Assembly: GCA_025758065.1 (NCBI GenBank)
Contig: CP107199.1
Location: 846,001-910,000 of the forward strand
Reading direction: 5' to 3'
DNA from: Lachnospiraceae bacterium
GTDB lineage: Bacteria; Bacillota; Clostridia; Lachnospirales; Lachnospiraceae
DNA length: 64,000 nucleotides
Shown here: piece after piece, positions 56,001-62,498 of the stretch
Position numbering within the stretch: the first letter of the stretch is position 1
How the letters are laid out: each line of letters opens with the position of its first letter
The notes under the pieces: generated by a model
What the model was told of the DNA's origin: nothing
Seen by the model: only the letters and a program-made list of their open reading frames with translations
The model's database searches: none
Position numbers and translations under genes: made by a program

Positions 56001-58867
56001 ATCCCTCTTTCCTCCAGGGCTTCCCGGATGGCGATAGGGTCGATATTGTCAAAACGATCCTGTTCTTCTTCGGTATAGAACCGGTCCTCCTGAATCAGCT
56101 GGGCAAGCCTGCGCTGTACCTTCGGCCAGGGCAGCTGTGTTTCCTCCGGGCTTCCGGCACGGACAACGAACGGGCTGTTGCTGCCACCGTATTCCTGAGC
56201 CAGCCATGCAGCGGTATCCTTCTCTCTTGCATGGTCTTTCATATAACGGACGACAGCGTGTTTACTCTCGATATTGCCGTTCCATGCACAAAGGGCAGTA
56301 TCAATATCTTCCTGAGAAAGAGGGCGCAGAAGCTCATGGAGCTTTGGATAGGTTTCGTCGATCACTTCCCGGTGCAGGCGCTGGCGGAACTCCGGCACAT
56401 CCGAATAAAGGCGGATCAGCTCCATATCCTTAGAGCCAAGAACCGCACGGCGCACAGCGGCATTGCCCTCGATGACAGCATTTTCACGGTCGGAATGACC
56501 GCAGGCATTTCGATATGCCACATCCTCAGATATGGCGGCAGTCACCACAGGCTTATACTGCTCAAACTGCTCCCGAAGGGTAGGCTTTGGCGTTTCTTCC
56601 TCTATCTCCGGCTGCTGGGCTTGAATGGCATCTTCTTCTGCCAGATCCTTTTCAGCCTGGATCTTGTCATACTGCGCTTGTTCCTGTTCGGTAAGATAGC
56701 GGCCTTTCTGGACAAGTGAGGTAATGCGCTTGGAAACCTTTTCCCAGTTCAAGTGAACATCCGGGCAGTCCTGCTTTTTATAGTGCAGTCCTTTCCCATC
56801 GTGATCTTCGCCGCTGTGTGTTGCGCCGGACAGGGCATGAGAGCGTCCGCCAATGCCATACTCGTCTTTAAGGAATCTCACTTTTTCCTTATCCGTATGG
56901 TTTTCCATGAAGAACGCATAGATACGGCCTTTTCCTCCGGCAAAACTGCTGCCGCCGGTCATGGCGGTGTCGATCTCATCCTCCGTAATGAAATGCTGGA
57001 CGGTTGGCACTTGGGAAAGGTCCGAAGAAAAAGTCCTGCGGGGCAGGTCAAGGTCTTTCAGGTTCTCCCAGATTTCCCTTGGCCTATGGTAATGAAAGCG
57101 CAACAGGTCACGGTCCTGCTGATAGGCAGTCCAGAAGGCGGCGTATTCTTCCTTGAGTGTCTGGCGGAAAGCCGGGTCATTCAACTGCTCCGTCAGGCGG
57201 TGGGTCTCCTCCGGGAACCCATTGCCTTTGATCTCTGACAGGCAGGACAAATATCCGGCTTTTCTGGCGTCCTCACTGAGATCGTGATACAGATACCAGA
57301 GCTTTTCTGCAAGGAGGGAGCGTTCATAGCCTGCCGCTTCTGCAAGCTCCACATTGGAGGCAAACTGACCACTTTCCAAAAGCTCCCCGATACGCTCTGC
57401 GGCGCTCTCCCAGGAAATGACCTGGGCAGACCTGTCATAACGGACAGACTTCCCGTGGGAAAGATGGATACCATCCTCGGCATACCATGCGCTCACACTG
57501 CCAAGACCGTTGCCGCCGTGGTACAGCGTTTTCAGTATCTCGGCAATCTCAGCGGTGGTTTTCTGCTTTTCAAAGGCTGCAACCACACGCTCCCTCTGGC
57601 GGTCTGTATTGCCGCCCAAACGCAGCACATGGTCAATATCATTTTGGGCAAAAGAAAAAGCAGAGGATGTATGCGCTACATACTCTGCTTCATCTATGGA
57701 TTGGATCTGTTCCGCTTCGGAGAGGAACAGGTTTAGGGTCAGCTGTTGATAAGCTCCGCCATCAGAATCTCCTCTGCCTGAGCTTTGCAGGTGTTCATCA
57801 GCCCCACCCACTTCATGGGATCGCTGGCTTTCAGTTCCTCGGTGGCTCCCGCTTCCTTCGCCAGCTGGGGCATCATCTGCTCCAGTCTGTTCTGGGCGGT
57901 CTCGTCGATCTCCAGAAGGTGCTGGTACAGCTTCTCGCTCAGCAGCATCTGGTTGTAGAGGATGGGACGGTGTTCCTTCAGGTAGGTTTTCCTCATCCTG
58001 CCGTATTTGCCCAGAGGTTTCTCCGGCTGCTGGCTCAGCTTCAGGTCGGGAATCAGATAGTCTCCGTTCTGGATGTAGGTCATGGGATTGTTCATCTTGT
58101 TTGCTCCTTTCTTGGTTGGCTTCGCGCTCTGCATTTCGGACGGTGACGCCGATCTGCCGCAGCACCTGCTGGTTGATCTGACTGACCGCTGTTCCCAGCG
58201 CCCCGATGGTGGACGGGGTGTTGAAATCAAAGATCGCCATGAAATCTTCGTGGTCGAAGTAGCGTTCCGGATCCAGTCCACAGCGGGACATCAAAGCGTA
58301 AGTGATGCTGACGGTGGCGGCTGCCTTGAACTGCACTCCGATGTTATACTCATCATATTCCTCCAAAAAGGAACCGTCAACGATATAGAAGAAGTCCTGC
58401 TGATGCTCCGTCCAGTATTCCTCGGCCAGTTTTCCGGCTACCTCCGTGAGCTGTCCGGCAAGGTCATCACCGGAAACATCATAGGTGCGCTCCAGCATGG
58501 CCTGCACGGAATCCAGATGGCGCTCCTCCAGCTGCCACAGCCAGGGAGTGCGGGAATGTTCACGGGTTCCGGTGTCGGAAATATCAAAGACATAGCGCAG
58601 GCGTGGTCTGTCTCCGGAATCGTCCACCAGAGCGATCCCCTTGGAGCCGCGTCTTACATACCGGCCCATCTTTTCATTCCACAAATCGTACTCTGCACAG
58701 GCGGTGGCGTCCGGTCGCTGGGCGTAGATCATCAGCTGCTCATGGAACGGGTACTTGTAAAGACGGGAAGCAGTGGTGAGAAACCCTGCCCATTCCTGCC
58801 AGCTCCCCGTGAGCTGTGTTGCCACCTTGTCCGCCATCTGTGCATATAGTTCAGCTTTGGTTAGCAT
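50084..58867 (-). CDS. Giant N6-adenine methylase / SNF2 helicase of the ICE
   Basis: 2927 residues from the ATG at 58867. Layout: an ArdC-like N-terminus (1-240, with FHEQLMIYAQRPDATACAEYDLWNE); a polar linker (about 257-376) that overlaps another gene, tnpV; a long modular region with repeated YxxF-type segments (FITEDEIDTAM..., DKEKVRFLKDEYGIGG) ending near 1350; an N6-methylase near 1400-1480 (EPSMGVGNFFG, LAIGNVPFGQY); and an SNF2 helicase from about 2070 (Walker A LLAHEVGAGKTF, DEAH box VDEAHNYKN near 2245, helicase C-terminal QRKGRIERQGNQN near 2600). Such genes are hallmark cargo of Tn1549-like ICEs. They are thought to protect or remodel transferred DNA. Ends two bases before the DUF3849-like gene. 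Confidence 0.92.
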   Translation of the reverse strand: MLTKAELYAQMADKVATQLTGSWQEWAGFLTTASRLYKYPFHEQLMIYAQRPDATACAEYDLWNEKMGRYVRRGSKGIALVDDSGDRPRLRYVFDISDTGTREHSRTPWLWQLEERHLDSVQAMLERTYDVSGDDLAGQLTEVAGKLAEEYWTEHQQDFFYIVDGSFLEEYDEYNIGVQFKAAATVSITYALMSRCGLDPERYFDHEDFMAIFDFNTPSTIGALGTAVSQINQQVLRQIGVTVRNAEREANQERSKQDEQSHDLHPERRLSDSRPEAEPAAGETSGQIRQDEENLPEGTPSHPLQPDAAEREAVPAPSGDRRDRPEQTGADDAPAGEGSGSHRGTESQRSHEVGGADEHLQSSGRGDSDGGAYQQLTLNLFLSEAEQIQSIDEAEYVAHTSSAFSFAQNDIDHVLRLGGNTDRQRERVVAAFEKQKTTAEIAEILKTLYHGGNGLGSVSAWYAEDGIHLSHGKSVRYDRSAQVISWESAAERIGELLESGQFASNVELAEAAGYERSLLAEKLWYLYHDLSEDARKAGYLSCLSEIKGNGFPEETHRLTEQLNDPAFRQTLKEEYAAFWTAYQQDRDLLRFHYHRPREIWENLKDLDLPRRTFSSDLSQVPTVQHFITEDEIDTAMTGGSSFAGGKGRIYAFFMENHTDKEKVRFLKDEYGIGGRSHALSGATHSGEDHDGKGLHYKKQDCPDVHLNWEKVSKRITSLVQKGRYLTEQEQAQYDKIQAEKDLAEEDAIQAQQPEIEEETPKPTLREQFEQYKPVVTAAISEDVAYRNACGHSDRENAVIEGNAAVRRAVLGSKDMELIRLYSDVPEFRQRLHREVIDETYPKLHELLRPLSQEDIDTALCAWNGNIESKHAVVRYMKDHAREKDTAAWLAQEYGGSNSPFVVRAGSPEETQLPWPKVQRRLAQLIQEDRFYTEEEQDRFDNIDPIAIREALEERGIVNGQVADPEKLDNDPFIQQVMSDAEQIAAAETEQTSEVSISDEEYDAVRRPTPQRTSYDPAAPVYAVGDTVYIENDAYQITELREDTVQLLPTGMVYPIYRAERKEQFEQLIRADRRNAYYTEFLPIDPDKADQDLRDVLTHGLMDEADKKQVSTLLQSGRSNSEIAYWLSRAYSGEIETLNLETGDTADYRTTAQGMELEVLDAEEKRLAVLYFRWDEVAPLLRGMYARQLDGFGQERPEPAVESPTFHSETVAVYPGDKNNLPYDVVVERLHIEEPEPPAPVTEPEKTFEEVLDEHPVSIQVNGQWQTFPNAKAAEEASYEEYKDNLRRNAQNFRITDEHLGEGGPKAKFQANINAIRLLKELEAAGQQASPEQQEVLSRYVGWGGLSDAFDPEKPAWASEYAQLKELLTPEEYVAARSSTLNAHYTSPTVIQAIYEAVGRMGFETGNILEPSMGVGNFFGMLPEEMRNSRLYGVELDPVSGRIAKQLYPKADITVGGFETTDRRDFFDLAIGNVPFGQYQVNDKAYNKLNFSIHNYFFAKALDQVRPGGVVAFVTSRYTMDAKDSTVRRYLAQRAELLGAIRLPNDAFKKNAGAEVVSDIIFLQKRDRLLDIAPEWTQTGQTQDGFAINRYFIDHPEMVLGRQEPESTAHGMDYTVNPIEGLELADQLHDAVKYIHGTYQEAELPELGEGETIDTSIPADQNVKNYSYAIVDGQVYYRENSRMVRPDLNATAEARVKGLVGLRDCVQELIDLQMDAAVPDSTITQKQAELNRLYDSFSAKYGLINDRANRLAYADDSSYYLLCALEVIDEDGKLERKADMFTKRTIKPHQAVVTVDTASEALAVSISEKACVDMSYMSRLTGKTKEELAGELQGVIFRVPGQLEKDGTPHFVTADEYLSGNVRRKLRQAQRAAQQDPVYAVNVEALTAAQPKDLNASEIEVRLGATWIDKEYIQQFMYETFNTPVYLQRSIEVNYSSFTAEWQIKGKSSVSYNDVAAYTTYGTSRANAYKILEDSLNLRDVRIYDTIEDADGKERRVLNAKETTLAAQKQQAIREAFKDWIWRDPERRQTLVRQYNEEMNSTRPREYDGSHITFGGMNPAITLREHQKSAIAHVLYGGNTLLAHEVGAGKTFEMVAAAMEAKRLGLCQKSLFVVPNHLTEQWASEFLRLYPSANILVTTKKDFETHNRKKFCARIATGDYDAIIMGHSQFERIPISRERQERLLYEQIDEITEGIAEVQASGGERFTVKQLERTRKSLEARLEKLQAEGRKDDVVTFEQLGVDRLFVDEAHNYKNLFLYTKMRNVAGLSTSDAQKSSDMFAKCRYMDEITGNRGVIFATGTPVSNSMTELYTMQRYLQYERLQELNMTHFDCWASRFGETVTALELAPEGTGYRARTRFSKFFNLPELMNLFKEVADIKTADQLNLPTPEVEYHNIVAQPTEHQQEMVKALSERASLVHSGTVDPSQDNMLKITSDGRKLGLDQRIVNQMLPDEPGTKVNQCVDNIMQIWRDGKADKLTQLVFCDISTPQAKAPASKAAKTLDNPLLHALEDAVPLPEQEPTFTVYDDIRQKLIAQGMPADQIAFIHEANTEVRKKELFSKVRTGQVRVLLGSTAKMGAGTNVQDRLVALHDLDCPWRPGDLAQRKGRIERQGNQNPLVHVYRYVTEGTFDAYLWQTVENKQKFISQIMTSKSPVRSCDDVDETALSFAEIKALCAGDPRIKERMDLDVEVSRLKLMKADHQSKQYRLEDQLLKYFPEEIEKHKGFIKGFESDLEVLVAHPHPEDGFAGMEIRGDLLTDKENAGAALLDACKEVKTSDPVQIGNYRGYAMSVEFSAWKQEYTLLLKGQMTHRATLGTDPRGNLTRIDNALAQMPQRLESAKAQLDNLCQQQAAAKEEVGKPFLYEEELRCKNARLVELDTLLNIDGKGQAHTESVVAKSTRPSVLDNLKRPVQPRSTDKKPKQHEEVR
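57739..58095 (-). CDS. tnpV: TnpV-family protein, overprinted on the giant helicase gene
   Basis: 118 residues in another frame of the same strand, lying wholly inside the helicase gene: MNNPMTYIQNGDYLIPDLKL, then YGRMRKTYLKEHRPILYNQMLLSEKLYQHLLEIDETAQNRLEQMM and a short acidic tail. This is the TnpV family of Tn4451-like transposons. AAAGGAG lies eight bases upstream of the ATG, a strong ribosome site. The overlapping part of the helicase is a polar linker of about 120 residues, exactly the same length. Function of TnpV is unknown. Confidence 0.75.
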   Translation of the reverse strand: MNNPMTYIQNGDYLIPDLKLSQQPEKPLGKYGRMRKTYLKEHRPILYNQMLLSEKLYQHLLEIDETAQNRLEQMMPQLAKEAGATEELKASDPMKWVGLMNTCKAQAEEILMAELINS

Positions 58868-58905
58868 GGTGTTCTGTCCTCCTTTCAGTTTTGGGGTAAA
58901 GAGGT

Positions 58906-58926
58906 GGGGTGGCAAATTGCCACCCC
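58906..58926. repeat. GC-rich hairpin between the TTRAP and helicase genes
   Basis: GGGGTGGCAA (58906-58915) and TTGCCACCCC (58917-58926) are exact inverted copies. No T-run follows on the - strand, so this is more likely a processing or attenuation hairpin in the transfer mRNA than a terminator. Confidence 0.5.
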
Positions 58927-58945
58927 ATCCCTGCGGTTATGCTGT

Positions 58946-59161
58946 TTACTGGTCAAAATCCGGGTACAGCTCCAGCTGGGCAAAGTCCTCATCGGTCATC
59001 GCACAGAGCTTCGTAAGGGCGCTGTCGGTTAGCTCCCTCAGTTCCGTTTCCTCCGGCGAAAGCTCGCCGCGCATCTCACGCAGGCTGTCGATCAATCCGG
59101 TGCGGCTGCCGGTATTGTAAATGCACATCAGGTTCATTTCCTCAAAAGTAAAGTTTCCCAT
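58946..59161 (-). CDS. TTRAP-like transfer protein
   Basis: 71 residues starting MGNFTFEEMNLMCIYNTGSRTGLIDSLREMRGELSPEETELRELTDSALTKLCAMTDEDFAQL. This matches TTRAP (transposon-encoded transfer-assisting protein), typical of Tn1549-like ICEs. ATG at 59161, because the in-frame start at 59182 has no suitable ribosome site. Small, acidic and helical. Overlapped at its start by the end of the CHC2/ArdC gene. Confidence 0.82.
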   Translation of the reverse strand: MGNFTFEEMNLMCIYNTGSRTGLIDSLREMRGELSPEETELRELTDSALTKLCAMTDEDFAQLELYPDFDQ

Positions 59162-59162
59162 A

Positions 59163-62100
59163 TCAAATCTCCCTTTCCGCACTCTTTTTTGGTGCTGTCT
59201 TTTTGTGTTCTGTCTTGGGCTGGCCTTTCAGCTGCTCCATGACGGACTTTTTCTTTTCCCGTTCCTCCCGATGGGTGGCGGCTGCCAACTCCATCAGGGA
59301 AATGGGCTGACCGCTTCGGGCCTGCTGTTCCAGCTCTGCCACCGTAGGCTCTTTTGCGCCATTGTTGATGATACCGTCGATCATGCCATAATCGTCCTCC
59401 AGGGCCATTTCCGCATTTTTCAGCGGATTTTCCGGCAGGAATCCGGGGATCTGGGTAAAACCAACGCTGTCGCAGTAATGACAGGATACCTTACCGTCCT
59501 GTTTGATCGCAACGATGTCGCTGACGCTCATGGAGGGACTGTGAAAGTCTACGGGTTTTTCCAGATTGAATTGCTGATAGAGTTTTTCCAGCTGCTCCGG
59601 CACAGTGCCAGACTCACTCAGCGGAGCGGTGTAAATGAGGTCATAATTGCTGCGGTCTACGGAAACATCATGGGACTCTAACCAGTCCAGATTCATAAAG
59701 CGCACATTTTGCGGATCGTTACGGCTCACCTGGTAGATGGCAAAGCAGTTTCTGTTCTGGGAGAGAAATGCCTGTTCTCGTTCCTGCTGATGTTCCTGAC
59801 GCTCCATGACCTTTTCGTGGAACTGAGGGCTTTTCTCCCATTCCTCGCGGTCCACACCGAAAAGACCGCCATGCTCCATGATTTCCTGCGGGTCAAACAC
59901 CATGCTCTCCGTATTGTCCTCATGCAGCACATAGACGGTCAAACCGGCAGCATCCAGTTCCAGCGCCCGTTCTCTTGTAACAGGGAGCATCCCGTCATAA
60001 GAGTAACCGTATTTCTGCATATCCGGTGTGGAGACCTGCTCATCGGGCGTTGGGTATTCATCCAGCGCCTGCTCCTGTGCCTCCGGCAACTGGGAAGAAG
60101 CGGCCATCTGACCGACCTCTGCCTGCATCTGCTGATAGGCAGCTTCCTGCAAGGTCTCGATCATAGACAGGGGAGCGTGTCTAAGTGAAGTGCTGTCCAG
60201 ATCGTTGTCATCACAAATCTGGAGAACTGCCTTCATGCGGGAAAGCTCCGGCATATCCAGCTGACCGCCATCCAGCTCTTTCATGGACGCGGCATCGTAA
60301 AGGGTGTAGTCCCAGCCGCTGTCACAGGGCTGAATATGAAGATAGGTGGCATCGTCAATTAGAAACAAAGCCTCCTGCTGGTTTGCCTCCGCATCAAGAA
60401 CCGCCATTTCCGGCTCTTTTTTTGCATTGGGGTCAATTCCACGCTCTTTGCAGATTTCCTTATAGTGGCGCTCAATGTCAGAGATCAAAGTGCCGGAGGT
60501 CTTATTGATGGTCTCCAAACTGGCTCTCAGCTCTTTCAGTTCCTTGCCCTGACTCCAGCTGGCAATATAGCCGAAGCTGTTTTCTCCGGTTTCAATGCCA
60601 AAATATTTGCAGACTGCATAGGAGATGCTTTCAGCCTCTACTTCTTCCGTGTGACGGTCTTTCTTCTGTTCCTGCAAAAACTGGGCGAGAGTAGAAAAGC
60701 CGCCAACAAAATTCAGTCCTTCTTCCTCGGTCAGCATCAGGCGTCCATTTTCCGCCAGCTCCAGCGGATCTGTCAGCAGAACGGAACCTGCATGGTTTAC
60801 AACCACTCGTTCTTCTACACAGACCGGCTCTCCGGGGTCGTAGTCAGAACCGCGCAGGTCATAGCAATAAACGCCCTCCGGCAGATTATCACGGACAATC
60901 CGCCCATTGGAGAACAGACCAGGTTTATCAAACAGCTCGATCTCCTGATATTGCTCGTCATTGGCAATCTGAATCTTTTTCTGATTGTGGAGCTTGCTGT
61001 GGGCAATCTCGTGAACCGTGGCCGAAACCGTCTGCACCTCGCTCATGCCCTGACGAATGGCAATTTTCTGATGATTGGCAGAAAAATAGCCGTCCGTATC
61101 GGCGGCCATTGCTTCAAAAGTGATCGGCATCGGCGCACTGCGGCGCAGGGCCTCCATGAATGCCTCATAATTGGGCACATTGCCGGAAAGGGAGGAGACA
61201 AGCTCCGGCAAAGGTTTCCCATCGGTCTGGCTCACATCAAAGACCTTGACCGGGCGAAACATGGGGATCTCGATTTCTTTTTCCTCTGTGATGATCTTTC
61301 CGTCTTTATCCAAAATCGGAGCCTTGGTATCCGGGTCCAGTTTCTGCTCCTCGATTTTCTTCTTGTACGGTGTGGGGGCGATGATGGTAATGCCATGTTC
61401 TCCCTTTTTAACATGACGCTCAAACTGGTCTTTCCACTTATTGTATCCGGCTACCAAAGTGGCGTCCGGCTTCTGCATATAGATGAGCATGGTGTTGTTT
61501 ACCGAATAGCGGTGGAAGCGGGACATAACGGACAGATAGCGCATATACTTTTCACTCTCAAACAGTTCCTTGATGCCCTGCTCGATGCCGTCTGTGATTT
61601 CCCTTAGCCGCTCTCGGTTGGTGGGTTTGTTCTCAGCCATGATTTTCAATCTCCTTTCCAAGTGTGTGATTTCTGCTGTGTGTTCTGCAATCCATGCCTT
61701 TTGTTCTTCTTCACTTTCATAAAGAAAAAGATCCAGCAGGTACTCCACATAGATTTTCTTATGGATTGCTTCCACAAAGCGGGGGTGCGGTTTCTCCTCC
61801 GGTGTCCGGGGAGAATGGTCGGCCTCCCATTTTTTCAGCAGATAGTAGTAATCGGACAGTACGCGATAACACTGCTGCCGGTCCTCCCGAAACTTTTGTG
61901 CCTCGGTTTTCTGCCGGACATACCTCCTGCGGGGAGGGGCCTGACTGTCATAGATCAGGCCAAAGTCCTGTGCCAGTTTCTCCGCCGCTTCTTTTGGGGA
62001 GAGGTCAAAGAGCTTTGCGGTAAAGTCGATCACATCCCCATCTGCACCGCAGCCAAAGCAGTGGAACCGCTGATCTACCTTCATGCTGGGGTTCTTATCA

Positions 62101-62213
62101 TCGTGAAAGGGACAGCAGGCCATACCATTTCGTTTGACCTCGATCCCATAAAACGCTGCCGCTTCTCTGGTGCTGACCGACTGCTTGACTGCTTCAAATA
62201 CATTCTCTGCCAT
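59163..62213 (-). CDS. CHC2 zinc-finger domain fused to ArdC antirestriction protein
   Basis: 1016 residues. Residues 30-66 form a CHC2 primase-type zinc finger (CCPFHDDKNPSMKVDQRFHCFGCGADG). After a helical part, an ArdC-type region begins at about 192 (MAENKPTNRERLREITDGIEQG, then FHRYSVNNTMLIYMQKPDATLVAGYNKW), includes the metalloprotease motif VHEIAHSKLHN near residue 400, and ends with YodL/DUF4316-type segments (CFAIYQVSRNDPQNVRFMNLDWLESHDVSVDRSNYDLIYTAPL). An internal ATG at 61640 has GGAAAGGAG upstream, so an 825-residue ArdC form may also be made. ArdC protects incoming DNA from restriction. Ends two bases before the TTRAP start. Confidence 0.87.
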   Translation of the reverse strand: MAENVFEAVKQSVSTREAAAFYGIEVKRNGMACCPFHDDKNPSMKVDQRFHCFGCGADGDVIDFTAKLFDLSPKEAAEKLAQDFGLIYDSQAPPRRRYVRQKTEAQKFREDRQQCYRVLSDYYYLLKKWEADHSPRTPEEKPHPRFVEAIHKKIYVEYLLDLFLYESEEEQKAWIAEHTAEITHLERRLKIMAENKPTNRERLREITDGIEQGIKELFESEKYMRYLSVMSRFHRYSVNNTMLIYMQKPDATLVAGYNKWKDQFERHVKKGEHGITIIAPTPYKKKIEEQKLDPDTKAPILDKDGKIITEEKEIEIPMFRPVKVFDVSQTDGKPLPELVSSLSGNVPNYEAFMEALRRSAPMPITFEAMAADTDGYFSANHQKIAIRQGMSEVQTVSATVHEIAHSKLHNQKKIQIANDEQYQEIELFDKPGLFSNGRIVRDNLPEGVYCYDLRGSDYDPGEPVCVEERVVVNHAGSVLLTDPLELAENGRLMLTEEEGLNFVGGFSTLAQFLQEQKKDRHTEEVEAESISYAVCKYFGIETGENSFGYIASWSQGKELKELRASLETINKTSGTLISDIERHYKEICKERGIDPNAKKEPEMAVLDAEANQQEALFLIDDATYLHIQPCDSGWDYTLYDAASMKELDGGQLDMPELSRMKAVLQICDDNDLDSTSLRHAPLSMIETLQEAAYQQMQAEVGQMAASSQLPEAQEQALDEYPTPDEQVSTPDMQKYGYSYDGMLPVTRERALELDAAGLTVYVLHEDNTESMVFDPQEIMEHGGLFGVDREEWEKSPQFHEKVMERQEHQQEREQAFLSQNRNCFAIYQVSRNDPQNVRFMNLDWLESHDVSVDRSNYDLIYTAPLSESGTVPEQLEKLYQQFNLEKPVDFHSPSMSVSDIVAIKQDGKVSCHYCDSVGFTQIPGFLPENPLKNAEMALEDDYGMIDGIINNGAKEPTVAELEQQARSGQPISLMELAAATHREEREKKKSVMEQLKGQPKTEHKKTAPKKSAEREI

Positions 62214-62219
62214 GTGCCT

Positions 62220-62498
62220 TTAACTGCTGGACTTTCTCACAGGGGGCTGGTATCCGGCAGCTTTCGCACGCTCACTGGCAGCTTTGCGACGCTCGGCGCT
62301 GTATGGCTCCCTGACTGATACACACCGCTTGGGGACGGTAAAGTTATGGGCGTCCTTTCGGGTGATCTGGTCGGGGTGCTTTTTTGCCAGCAGTTCCAGC
62401 TTCTCCATCAAACGGGGATCGTGGGTGTAGACCTCAGCCATTGGTTCTGCCTGGTTATAGAGGAGAATGGTTTCCCGTTCCGCTAAAGAGAGCTTCAT
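62220..62498 (-). CDS. Small conserved transfer-region protein
   Basis: 92 residues: MKLSLAERETILLYNQAEPMAEVYTHDPRLMEKLELLAKKHPDQITRKDAHNFTVPKRCVSVREPYSAERRKAASERAKAAGYQPP. The basic tail and the start LSLAERETILLYN... are conserved in the same position of Tn1549-like elements. Its start overlaps the topoisomerase stop by four bases (ATGA), so the two are coupled. Function unknown. Confidence 0.7.
   Translation of the reverse strand: MKLSLAERETILLYNQAEPMAEVYTHDPRLMEKLELLAKKHPDQITRKDAHNFTVPKRCVSVREPYSAERRKAASERAKAAGYQPPVRKSSS

Noticed and set aside
58906..58926. Terminator between the TTRAP and helicase genes
   Set aside because: The hairpin is strong but no T-run follows on the transcribed strand, and the transfer genes on both sides are expected to be co-transcribed.
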